A stretch of DNA of 9,884 nucleotides, taken from assembly GCA_036518955.1 (NCBI GenBank), contig DATDMG010000385.1, positions 1-9,884 of the forward strand. The letters are read 5' to 3'. Shown here piece by piece: positions 1 through 6,249 of this stretch. This stretch comes from DATDMG01 sp036518955 (GTDB taxonomy: Bacteria > Actinomycetota > Actinomycetes > Actinomycetales > Kineosporiaceae). Every line of letters begins with the position of its first letter. The first letter of the stretch is position 1. The notes beneath the pieces were generated by a model, which worked only from the letters and a program-made list of their open reading frames with translations, was not told the origin of the DNA and searched no databases. A program made the position numbers and the translations under genes.

Positions 1-308
1 GCTCCAGTGGCCGGCCAGCCGGTGCCGGGCCGCGACTCGCCGCCGGCGGCGTTCAGCGTTCCGTCGGCTCTGATCCCGCGGTATCTTCTTCACCACAAAG
101 GCCTTTCTTGCCGGGCTGCGTTGGAGTCGCAAACCTGTGCAGGGTAAGGCCTTTGTGCTGTCTGGGGCCCGTCAGACACGCCGACACGCTTACTGAAGGC
201 CTAGGAGCGCCTGATCAGGCCGGCATGTCGCGTGGCCGGTGAGCGACCTTCCCGACTGTGCGGTCCGGACCACGGCATGCAGCAATCCCACCCAGACTGC
301 CCGGCTGA
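1..308. other. Non-coding left edge, no gene recognised
   Basis: Apart from the inverted repeat at 94-157 I see no convincing gene, tRNA or rRNA here. The open frames that cross it show no protein-like composition and are probably by-products of high GC content. Confidence 0.4.
94..157. repeat. Perfect 12-bp inverted repeat with AAGGCCT motifs
   Basis: CACAAAGGCCTT at 94-105 is matched exactly by its reverse complement AAGGCCTTTGTG at 146-157, with 40 bases between. Each arm contains a smaller palindrome (AAAGGCCTTT on the left, AAGGCCTT on the right). A third AAGGCCT lies at 196-202, so the motif recurs at 98, 146 and 196, every 48 to 50 bases. The intervening sequence is not otherwise repeated. 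It could be a protein-binding or recombination site, or the edge of an old mobile element. No function can be assigned from the sequence alone. Confidence 0.5.
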
Positions 309-479
309 TCGACGTCTGGCGCCTGGTCCACCGCCCAGCAGGCTCGTGGGGCCGCCTGCGCCGACCGCCTGGCGGCTCGCCAGCGAGACCCCGACGAGCC
401 GCGGACGCTGAAACTCCACCTGCAGGCCCGGTACGAGGACGACGGACTCGCCACGCCTGTCGACCGTCCGGACGCCTGA
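309..479 (+). pseudogene. Possible C-terminal remnant of an unidentified gene
   Basis: The frame is open from just after an in-frame TGA at 306-308 to a TGA at 477-479. From about 350 it reads like real protein: codons mostly end in G or C, and the tail is charged and hydrophilic (…RDPDEPRTLKLHLQARYEDD… and ending PVDRPDA). No start codon with a ribosome site precedes it, so if it was ever coding the 5' part is missing or frameshifted. I do not recognise the family. The stretch may instead be a chance open frame. Confidence 0.3.
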
Positions 480-515
480 GCCCGGCCGATGGCCGCGTGA
501 GTTCCCCCGCAATCG

Positions 516-930
516 CCCTTCCTTGCCTGCGGCGCGCAGAACCCCGAGCCGCTCGCCAAGAGTTGCCCTCGGCCGGTCGTGGGCGGCCAACTCGAGAAGA
601 TCCTCACCATCCGGTTCGCCAGACCGTAGCTGCCGGCAGCGTTCCCAGACGTAGCGCCGGACAGCGAACCCCAACGTGCTGTCACCCCTCACCACCGCGT
701 CGGCAACCAGACCGCCCAGGGCGTCGACGTCGGATTGCGCGTGAGCCTGCGCCCAGCGCTGGGTCAGCCGGTCGACGACCTCGCGTTGGCGCCCGTCCAG
801 GCTTCACTGGCGGCGGGTCGAGGCGTGCCAGGTCGGCCAGTTGGGGGAACATCCGCCAGCGGATGAGCAGAGCGACCACCGGGTCGACCGGCAAGGGTTC
901 CCGTGGATCCAGCAGGCGGGGACGACGCGG
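516..930 (-). pseudogene. Frameshifted gene remnant, unknown family
   Basis: Two adjacent minus-strand frames both look like real protein and join near 804. The upstream piece (about 930 to 805) includes LLDPREPLPVDPVVALLIRW and FPQLADLARLDPP. The downstream piece (803 to about 516) includes REVVDRLTQRWAQAH, LGFAVRRYVWERCRQL and RPRATLGERLGVLRAAG. The downstream frame opens immediately after a TGA at 806-804, and the upstream frame loses protein character at the same place, so a single frameshift explains both. Together they make about 138 residues of a helical, Arg- and Leu-rich protein. I do not recognise the family. Protein character fades after about 516 without an obvious stop, so the 3' end may be lost too. 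It lies directly downstream of the WD40 fragment on the same strand and could be the tail of that gene or a separate one. Confidence 0.45.
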
Positions 931-947
931 CCCGCACCTTCTCTGGC

Positions 948-1394
948 CTACCTCATGACAGGGGCTCCGATCGGAGCGGGAAGACCGCCATCCCGCTTGT
1001 CCTGCCACCGCCAGGATGGGGACTGATCTGGCGCCGGCGTGGTCGCGAACGCGATCGTATCCGCCGGAGCCAACGTCTGTACCGCCTCGCCTCGTTGGAC
1101 GGTCTCTGGTCCATCCACGAGCCAGACCTGCACCGTCGCGTCGCCGCTGGCGGAGGCCAGGAGCAGCCGCCCGTCGCGGGTGGTGCCGAACGCCACCCCG
1201 GTCACCGCCCGGGTGTGGCCCGTGAGGGGGCGGCCGGTGAGGGTGATGGTGCGCCGGCGCTGCCAGCGGGTTCCTCCGGCCAGGCGGTTGCCCATAATGT
1301 CGATCATGGCGAGGTCGATCGACCGTCTCGTCCAGGACCTTGTCCTGCACCGCCGCCCCCGTACCGAGGTGGCACCGGCCACGTACAGGACCAC
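948..1394 (-). pseudogene. WD40-repeat protein fragment
   Basis: Residues about 52-92 of this open frame (nucleotides about 1241 to 1119) form one good WD40 repeat: LTGHTRAVTGVAFG, then DGRLLLASASGDATVQVW. It has the expected GH dipeptide, the Asp of the structural tetrad and a W at the end (WD is replaced by WL). A second, weaker repeat start follows (VQTLAPADTIAFATTP) in which the GH is lost, and then the frame degrades. WD40 propellers normally need about seven blades, so one and a half repeats with no clear start make this a remnant. In actinomycetes such repeats commonly sit at the C-terminus of large multidomain regulators or kinases. Nothing of such a partner domain is visible here. 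Confidence 0.6.
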
Positions 1395-1421
1395 CGCCCT
1401 GGAGGGTGTAGAGGTCCTGGT

Positions 1422-1464
1422 GGCAGCCGGCCCGGCCAGTGTGAGCGCAGCCGGGCCGGCTGCC
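1422..1464 (-). terminator. Strong hairpin downstream of the secreted-protein gene
   Basis: GGCAGCCGGCCCGGC (1422-1436) and GCCGGGCCGGCTGCC (1450-1464) are perfect 15-bp complements around a 13-base loop. It lies about 47 bases past the stop codon of the minus-strand secreted-protein gene. There is no T-tract, which is common for actinomycete terminators. The position and the all-but-one G/C stem support termination or 3'-end protection. Confidence 0.55.
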
Positions 1465-1470
1465 GGTCAG

Positions 1471-1488
1471 CTCCCCCGGTGCGGGGAG
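1471..1488 (-). terminator. Small second hairpin after the same gene
   Basis: CTCCCC (1471-1476) and GGGGAG (1483-1488) form a 6-bp G/C-rich stem with a 6-base loop, 22 bases past the stop codon at 1511. Read in the minus-strand direction it comes just before the larger hairpin at 1464-1422, so the two could act as a tandem terminator. Confidence 0.35.
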
Positions 1489-1510
1489 CGCGTCCCGTGC
1501 CGGGTCGAGG

Positions 1511-1966
1511 TCACCAGCAGGCCAGAGTGATGGTGACGTCCGAATCGTTGTTGATCTTCACCCACATCGGGGTGTCGCTGGTGGAGTTGTCGTAGATGAC
1601 GTGGGTGCCGCTCCAGGTCGTCATCTTGCATCGGGCATCAACGCGGAAGGCGTCGGTGTCGTAGTAGTAGTAATAGTTCGTGGTGTCGTCGGGGTGCCCG
1701 AGCAGGAAGAACGACTTGTACGACGTGGAACTCCAGGTCGTGGCGCACGGAAGCGTGTTGCCGTAGTAGACGTATTTGTTGCCCCAGCACCAGTTGTTGG
1801 AGACCCGTACCAGCCCGCTGCTGTTGTTCCTGACAATGCCGCCGCACCCTCGGGTGGTACACACCGTGGCGGATGCCGGCGCGCTGCCGGCCAGCAGCGT
1901 GCCGGCGCTGGCCAGCAGCAGCGCACCCAGGCTGGTCATCAGCCGCTTCATCGACCCACTGCGCAC
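1511..1966 (-). CDS. Small secreted six-cysteine protein, hypothetical
   Basis: The predicted protein has 151 residues. The GTG start at 1966 is chosen because GAAGGGA (1978-1972) lies five bases upstream. An internal ATG at 1951 would give 146 residues with a poorer ribosome site. Residues 6-33 form a classical Sec signal peptide: MKR, a hydrophobic core (LGALLLASAGTLLAG) and an APASA cleavage site, leaving a mature chain of about 118 residues. The mature chain has six cysteines (36, 41, 60, 74, 113, 150), enough for three disulfides. It also has many Asn, Thr and aromatic residues, and a run of five tyrosines (98-102) followed by DTDAFRVDARC. The VSNNWCW and DTDAFRVDA motifs resemble a loose group of actinomycete secreted proteins of unknown function; that link is from memory, not a search. 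No enzyme motif is visible. The gene is intact although its neighbours on both sides are broken. Confidence 0.8.
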   Translation of the reverse strand: MRSGSMKRLMTSLGALLLASAGTLLAGSAPASATVCTTRGCGGIVRNNSSGLVRVSNNWCWGNKYVYYGNTLPCATTWSSTSYKSFFLLGHPDDTTNYYYYYDTDAFRVDARCKMTTWSGTHVIYDNSTSDTPMWVKINNDSDVTITLACW

Positions 1967-1971
1967 GTGGT

Positions 1972-1978
1972 TCCCTTC
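1972..1978 (-). promoter_or_regulatory. Ribosome binding site that decides a GTG start
   Basis: GAAGGGA on the minus strand sits five bases before the GTG at 1966. The alternative ATG at 1951 is preceded only by GCAGTGGG, so the longer form is preferred. Confidence 0.5.
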
Positions 1979-2529
1979 GTCGAACCGGTCCTCGTAGACA
2001 TGGCGGCGCCAGTATGCCGATGCGGCGACCTCCCGACCGAGGGAACGGCCACGCCTGGGACAGCTGGGACAGCGGGAGGCATCTGGCCTGCGGGTTCCTC
2101 GGGTCATGGGACATCTTCGGGGCGGGGGAACTGCTTTGGACCGGGCCGCACCTGCGGGCGGCGGTGTAGCTGCTCGTCGCCAACCGTAGCCGCTGCCGGT
2201 TCCCCTGCCGTTTCGGTGCCTCGACGATGGCCCCCAGTCCGGCCATGGCGGCACCCGCTCGGCTCACACCTGAACGGGCGCACCACCTCGTGGTCCGATG
2301 GTCGGCGATTTCCGCGCCGGACGAAGCCGGGCAGCCCGCGGCGGGGACCCGCATGAAACCGCTCAAGCGCCGCCAATTGACGGCTGACGCCAACCAACGT
2401 CTCTGCGGCTCTGGACAGATTTTCCCAACGCCGCTCGAACCCGCTGCCCGTGGTCGAGGGATTGCCGCTGGTACGTCAGGGACGCTTCCTGATCGAAGCA
2501 ACGCGGGCCACCGCCGGCGGTAGTACAGG
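1979..2529. other. About 550 bases with no recognisable gene
   Basis: Several frames are open across this stretch, but none shows consistent third-position GC, a start with a ribosome site, or a recognisable motif. A short tandem repeat (GGGACAGCT then GGGACAGCG, about 2059-2076) is present. The promoter of the secreted-protein gene should lie at its left end. CATACT on the minus strand (about 2018 to 2013) is a possible -10 element, but no good -35 is seen. Confidence 0.4.
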
Positions 2530-2579
2530 CACCGGGCGATCGTCACGGTTTCTGAGAAACAGAAACCAATCGCTCGGTG
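2530..2579. repeat. Long interrupted hairpin
   Basis: An outer stem pairs 2530-2540 with 2569-2579 (11 pairs including one G-T pair: CACCGGGCGAT with ATCGCTCGGTG). An inner perfect 8-bp stem, GGTTTCTG (2547-2554) and CAGAAACC (2560-2567), closes a 5-base AGAAA loop. The two stems are separated by an asymmetric internal loop of six bases on the left and one on the right. The apex is AT-richer than its surroundings. No gene end lies close enough to make it clearly a terminator. It could be a mobile-element end, a structured RNA or a recombination site. Confidence 0.55.
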
Positions 2580-2639
2580 GCTTTCCCGATCCCGGTCGGA
2601 CCGAGCCGGCGTGATGGCGGTCATCCCTGAAGGAGCGTG

Positions 2640-2864
2640 GTGAGTCAAGGGATGTCCGGTGAGCGGGGTTGGGCTTCTTCGCCGGGCCTGGCCTCGTGCG
2701 GTGTGCGTGGTCGTCGGGAAGCAGGACGTGACCGCGCCCAGGGCCTGCGCCCGGACTGCGCGGTGATCATCAACGGTACGGCCGGCCGCTCGCTCCCGGG
2801 CAGCCTGGTCTTGCGCGGCGCGACTCACAGGGCATCCTCCCCGCGGGCGGCAGGGACGTCGTGA
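2640..2864 (+). CDS. Possible small protein, weakly supported
   Basis: A GTG at 2640 (another GTG at 2637) follows GAAGGAG (2629-2635) and opens a frame of 74 codons. The second half has strong G/C bias at third positions and includes DCAVIINGTAGRSLPG; the first half is Gly/Arg/Ser-rich and nondescript. Its 3' end overlaps the aminolevulinate synthase remnant on the other strand, in DNA otherwise full of broken genes. There is no family match that I recognise. The ribosome site is the main argument for it, and it may be a chance open frame. Confidence 0.2.
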   Translation: MSQGMSGERGWASSPGLASCGVRGRREAGRDRAQGLRPDCAVIINGTAGRSLPGSLVLRGATHRASSPRAAGTS

Positions 2865-3069
2865 AGCTGAACGAGCGGGCGAACGTCCGCACGGTGTCCA
2901 CGAGGGCGGCAGGCCCCGCGATGTAGCCGCCGATCGTCCCGAACCCCTTGGCGAGGGTGCCCATCACCACCGTGACGTCGGCGGCGACGCCCTCCCTGGC
3001 CGCGAGGCCGGCCCCTTCCGGTCCGAGCAGGCCGACGGCGTGCACCTCGTCGTCGTAGGTGAGCGCGCG
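2842..3069 (-). pseudogene. Internal fragment of 5-aminolevulinate synthase
   Basis: About 76 residues match the middle of 5-aminolevulinate synthase, the PLP enzyme that condenses glycine and succinyl-CoA. Seen in order: ALTYDDEVHAVGLLGPEGAG, with the Asp that contacts the PLP ring nitrogen and the EVHAVG signature typical of this enzyme rather than of KBL or AONS relatives; GTLAKGFGTIGGYIAG, with the Lys that forms the Schiff base; and FARSFSFTTSLPPA. The full enzyme is about 400 residues. Both the substrate-binding N-terminal part and the C-terminal domain are missing: the match starts abruptly at 3069 and stops at 2842, after which the frame runs into unrelated Arg-rich sequence. In actinomycetes this enzyme is mostly found in antibiotic clusters that make the C5N (aminocyclopentenone) unit, since haem is made from glutamate. 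That suggests, but does not prove, a lost biosynthetic cluster. Confidence 0.8.
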
Positions 3070-3070
3070 G

Positions 3071-3196
3071 GGTTCGCAGGTGCGGGGGCTTGTTCCAGAT
3101 GACGCCGTCGGTGAGGAAGTCGTGGAGCAGGGTCAGGGAGGCGGTCGCCGGGAAGCGGGCCCAGGCGGCCAGGTAGGGGGCCAGGCGCCGGACGCG
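3071..3196 (-). pseudogene. Unidentified protein-like stretch beside the synthase fragment
   Basis: Just past the end of the regulator gene, a minus-strand frame reads RVRRLAPYLAAWARFPATAS and then LTLLHDFLTDGVIWNKPPHL. Every codon but one ends in G or C and the composition is protein-like. It has no start of its own (the frame continues from within the regulator's 3' end) and loses protein character at about 3071, exactly where the synthase fragment begins in another frame. I do not recognise it. It may be a piece of a second gene fused to the synthase remnant by recombination. Confidence 0.35.
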
Positions 3197-3198
3197 GG

Positions 3199-6117
3199 TC
3201 AGAACTCCGTCGACACCACGAACTCCGGACCGTGCCGGGACAGCCAGCGGGTGGCGGCGGCGCGGTTGGCGACGCCGAGGGCGCGGTAGATCTGGCTGAG
3301 GTGGCGTTCGACCGTGGGCGTGGAGACGTACAACCTGCGCGCGATCCGGTCGTTGCTCAGTCCTTTGGCGGCCAGCCGCAACAACTCCAACTGGGCCGGG
3401 GTGAGCGGGCAGGGGGCGGCCGGGAGCGGGGCCATGATCCGGACGGCGTGCTCGGCCACCCCGGTCAACTGTCGGTCGCGGCTCGACGCGGCCGCCTCCT
3501 CGGCGAGTTCGCGGGCCCGGCCCGGATCGGTCCCGGCGGCGAGTTCAGCCGCCTGCAGCAGGCAGCGGGCGGTCCATGCGGGGGCGGCGAACCGTCGGCT
3601 CAGGTCCAGGGCCCGACGGTTCGCCTCGACCGCGCCGGCCGCCTCGTCCAGGCAGCGGTACGCGGCGGACGTGAACCATCCCACCGGCCCCACGACGGCC
3701 GTGGACAGGACGACGAACGCGTCGGGGTGGTCGGCGAAGTGCGAGACCGCGCCCCAGCAGGCCTCCCGGTCGCCGGTCGCCGAGCCGCAGAGGGCGGCGA
3801 CCGCCCAGGCGAGGTCACCGGTCGGCCCGTTCGGTGCGGATCGCCACGGCGCCGTCGGCATCCGGTGGCGCAGGTCGGCGGCCCGCGCGTCGTCGCCCCG
3901 ATGGGCCTGGAGCCCGGCGGCGAGGAACCGGGCCAGGTCGCCCGCCTCCCCGGGGGGTATGCGGTCGCCGGTTCCTGTCGCGCGCACGTCGATCGGTCCG
4001 GACGTCGACCCGAGGGCCTGGAACTGCCACAGCAGGTCCAGCACCGCGAGCGCCGTCCGGGTCTCGTCGTCCGGGGTGGGGGGAGCGGCGGCGGCGAGGG
4101 CCGCGACCGCCGCGCCGTCCCCGTCGGCCACGGCCAGGGCGAGGGCGGCCAGGGGGAGCAGGGGGTCGGGGCGCGTGCCCCGTCGCCGGGCGTCGTCCAT
4201 GGCCCGGGCGAGGCAGTCGTCGACGCTGGCCCGGTCGCCGCCCAGGAGCGCCGGGAGGAGGAAGGCGGCGTACCGGCGCGAGTCGGGGCGGTGGCCGAGT
4301 GCGGCGAGGCGGGAGCGGGCCTGTTGCAGGTCGGCGAGGTGGTGGACCCCGTCCGTCGTGAGGGCCCATGCCTGGTAGGCCGCGCGCACGGCCGCCGGGT
4401 CGGCCCCGCCGCCACCCGCGGCCCCGCCGCCACCCGCGGCGTCGGCGACGGCGACGGCCTGCTCGGCCACGGCCCGCGCCCGGGTCGGGTCTGACGGGCG
4501 CAGGTGGTGCGAGAGGCGGGCCAGCAGGAGCGGCTTGGTCGGGTCGTCGTCGGGGACGTCGGCCGCGGCACCCGCCAGGAGCGAGATCCGCCGGGCGACG
4601 TCCGGGGCGACGTCCGACGTCATGTTCGGGGTAACGTCCGACGGGCTCTGCGTCGTGGGGTCCGCCGTGTCGGGGGCGTCGTCCAGGGCGGTCAGGTCGA
4701 GGACGGCGCGGGCGACGAGGGCGGCGTCGCGCAGGCGTCGAGCGGTCGCCACGGCCCGGGCGAGGGCGCGGCGGGCCGCCGCCGGTTGGCCGTCGCGGGC
4801 CAGGCAGCGCCCGGACAGGCACAACAACCGCACCCGGGTGGCCGGTTCGTGGTCGCATGAGTAGGTCCCGTAGTTGGCCATCTCCAGCGCGCCGGCGACG
4901 TCCCCGATGCTCTCGGCGTAGCTTCCCGCGACGAGGCACGCCTGCGCGGCGGCCTCGTCGCGCTCACCGGCCGCGATCAGGTGCCGGGCGCGTTCCACGT
5001 GCCGTGGTCCGGGGAACTGGGTCTCCGGGTCCCAGACCGAGGCCAGGCGAAGGTGGATCCGCCGGATCTCGTCCGGGGACAGCCGGTCCAGGAGGACGCC
5101 GCGGAAGAATTCGTGACCGATGCGGACCTGTCCGGCCCGGTCCGGGGCGGTGATCAGGCCCAGTGGGACGGCCCGTTCCACCACGTGCCGGGTCACGGCC
5201 GGTGACCTGCCGCAGGCCTCGGCCAGGACCGGCACGGTGATCGGCCCGGCCGCGACGGTCAGGGTCGCGAGCACGTCGTCGGCCCCGAGCACGGCGACCC
5301 GGTCGAGGACCACCTCGCGCACCCTCGCGTCCCGCGCCGTCGTCCCCGGCGTCGTCCCCGGGGCCGCGCCGGAGCCGGTGGTGTCGGGGTCGGTGGTGTC
5401 GGGGTCGGTGGGGTGTCGCCCCGGAATCCGGCGACGGGCCAGGTCCCGGGCCAGGTCCCGGGCCAGCAGCGGGTTGCCCGCGGCGGCGTCGAGGATCGGG
5501 CGGCGGGCGCGGGGGCCGATCCCGTCGGCCGTGTCGACGACGATCCGTTCCAGGACGTCGTCGGCCGGGGCGCCGAGCGGCAGGACCGTCACGATCGGTT
5601 GTCGGCCCAGGCGCTCGAGACGGTCCGTCACCGCGGGCGGGGTGTTCCCGCCGGACCGGGCGCACGCCACGAACAGCAGTGCGCCGATCCGGAGGTGGGT
5701 GGCCAGGGCTTCGACGACGGCCAGGGTCGGCGGGGCGGCGCGGTCGAGATCGTCCAGGACGACGACGGCGGGCCCGGACGCCGCCGACGCCACGAGCAGG
5801 TCGGCGATGCGCGCGGCGCGGATGTCGTCGGGCAGGTCGGCCCCGCCCTGCCGGACGACCTCGGCGATCGTTCGTTCGGCCGTCGAGACGGGGACGGCCG
5901 GCGGTAGTTCGCGCAGTAGGCGATGGGCCAGGAAGGTCTTCCCGATGCCGGGCGGGCCGGTGATCAGTAGGAGCCGCCCCCGGCCGGACCCTAGGTCCGC
6001 CACCGTCCGGCGGATCTCGGCCAGTTCGCGTGCCCGGCCGTCGTCGTCCGACCGCGGGCCCGATCCGGGGTGCGATCGGACGTCGGACCGGGCGGTGGGT
6101 CGGGGATCGAACTCCAT
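3199..6117 (-). CDS. LuxR-family ATPase transcriptional regulator (LAL type)
   Basis: The predicted protein has 972 residues and acts as a cytoplasmic DNA-binding regulator. Near the N-terminus is an AAA/STAND-type ATPase: Walker A GPPGIGKT at 54-61, Walker B VVVLDDLD at 118-125 and the AAGNPLLARDL motif at 211-221. A winged-helix-like segment follows (about 265-360, with RIGHEFFRGVLLDRL), then a long helical TPR-like middle. The C-terminus is a GerE/LuxR helix-turn-helix at about 905-958 (LTPAQLELLRLAAKGLSNDR, IARRLYVSTPTVERHLSQIY). Length and order fit large LAL regulators, which often control actinomycete biosynthetic or export genes. The ATG at 6117 is used because protein character weakens upstream. 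Its ribosome site is weak (GGTGGT), and GTG at 6132 or 6129 and ATG at 6243 are alternatives. It is divergent from the transporter-kinase pair across 132 bases and may regulate both directions. Several linkers contain codon-multiple tandem repeats (listed separately). Confidence 0.92.
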   Translation of the reverse strand: MEFDPRPTARSDVRSHPGSGPRSDDDGRARELAEIRRTVADLGSGRGRLLLITGPPGIGKTFLAHRLLRELPPAVPVSTAERTIAEVVRQGGADLPDDIRAARIADLLVASAASGPAVVVLDDLDRAAPPTLAVVEALATHLRIGALLFVACARSGGNTPPAVTDRLERLGRQPIVTVLPLGAPADDVLERIVVDTADGIGPRARRPILDAAAGNPLLARDLARDLARRRIPGRHPTDPDTTDPDTTGSGAAPGTTPGTTARDARVREVVLDRVAVLGADDVLATLTVAAGPITVPVLAEACGRSPAVTRHVVERAVPLGLITAPDRAGQVRIGHEFFRGVLLDRLSPDEIRRIHLRLASVWDPETQFPGPRHVERARHLIAAGERDEAAAQACLVAGSYAESIGDVAGALEMANYGTYSCDHEPATRVRLLCLSGRCLARDGQPAAARRALARAVATARRLRDAALVARAVLDLTALDDAPDTADPTTQSPSDVTPNMTSDVAPDVARRISLLAGAAADVPDDDPTKPLLLARLSHHLRPSDPTRARAVAEQAVAVADAAGGGGAAGGGGADPAAVRAAYQAWALTTDGVHHLADLQQARSRLAALGHRPDSRRYAAFLLPALLGGDRASVDDCLARAMDDARRRGTRPDPLLPLAALALAVADGDGAAVAALAAAAPPTPDDETRTALAVLDLLWQFQALGSTSGPIDVRATGTGDRIPPGEAGDLARFLAAGLQAHRGDDARAADLRHRMPTAPWRSAPNGPTGDLAWAVAALCGSATGDREACWGAVSHFADHPDAFVVLSTAVVGPVGWFTSAAYRCLDEAAGAVEANRRALDLSRRFAAPAWTARCLLQAAELAAGTDPGRARELAEEAAASSRDRQLTGVAEHAVRIMAPLPAAPCPLTPAQLELLRLAAKGLSNDRIARRLYVSTPTVERHLSQIYRALGVANRAAATRWLSRHGPEFVVSTEF
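4403..4438. repeat. 18-bp tandem duplication inside the regulator
   Basis: Two perfect copies of GCCCCGCCGCCACCCGCG. On the minus strand they encode Gly-rich copies (the GGGGAAGGGGA segment, residues about 560-572), a flexible linker in the helical middle of the regulator. The length is a multiple of three, so the frame is kept. Confidence 0.8.
5338..5361. repeat. 12-bp tandem duplication inside the regulator
   Basis: Two perfect copies of CGTCGTCCCCGG, encoding PGTTPGTT on the minus strand in the linker between the ATPase core and the winged-helix segment. Confidence 0.75.
5381..5410. repeat. 15-bp tandem duplication inside the regulator
   Basis: Two perfect copies of GTGTCGGGGTCGGTG, encoding DPDTTDPDTT in the same Thr/Asp/Pro-rich linker (residues about 237-247). 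Confidence 0.8.
5436..5466. repeat. 12-bp repeat, about 2.6 copies, inside the regulator
   Basis: GGGCCAGGTCCC occurs twice in tandem and is followed by a partial copy GGGCCAG. It encodes LARDLARDLA on the minus strand, immediately after the GNPL motif of the ATPase domain. Confidence 0.75.
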
Positions 6118-6180
6118 GCCGGGATGCACCACCGTGGCGGCAGCGCCCGAGGACGCGATGATCTCGTGAGCAAGGACGCC

Positions 6181-6198
6181 CGCACTGTACCGAGTGCG
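6181..6198. promoter_or_regulatory. Dyad between divergent genes, candidate operator
   Basis: CGCACT (6181-6186) and AGTGCG (6193-6198) are perfect 6-bp half-sites around a 6-base spacer. The dyad lies in the 132-base divergent region and overlaps a possible minus-strand -10 element, TACAGT (6189 to 6184). LuxR-type helix-turn-helix dimers bind such dyads, so autoregulation by the neighbouring regulator is a reasonable guess. It is not demonstrated. Confidence 0.4.
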
Positions 6199-6237
6199 TG
6201 CTTCGGGCACCACGGGTATCGAACTGTTGCTCTCGGC

Positions 6238-6243
6238 TACCAT
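6238..6243 (+). promoter_or_regulatory. Possible -10 element for a leaderless transporter mRNA
   Basis: TACCAT fits the TANNNT pattern and ends six bases before the GTG start at 6250. No ribosome binding site precedes that GTG. This spacing is what leaderless actinomycete transcripts show, where transcription begins at the start codon. No convincing -35 hexamer is visible. Confidence 0.35.
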
Positions 6244-6249
6244 GCGCCG

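Noticed and set aside
2227..2523. Plus-strand frame of 98 residues ending just before the hairpin at 2530
   Set aside because: It has no ribosome site, no family motif and irregular third-position GC. The hairpin could be its terminator, but that is not enough to call a gene.
1638..2828. Minus-strand frame of 396 residues spanning the secreted gene and the region to its right
   Set aside because: It overlaps the secreted gene in a different frame, has no ribosome site or domain, and its composition changes abruptly along its length. The stretch from about 2530 to 2828 could be an old gene piece, but I cannot support it.
3232..4494. Long plus-strand frames (354 and 420 residues) opposite the regulator
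   Set aside because: They lie antisense to a gene with clear ATPase and LuxR domains, and their products are low-complexity Gly/Arg/Ala sequence without motifs.
6198..6210. Small hairpin GTGC-TTCGG-GCAC in the divergent region
   Set aside because: Only four pairs; it is expected by chance in sequence this GC-rich.
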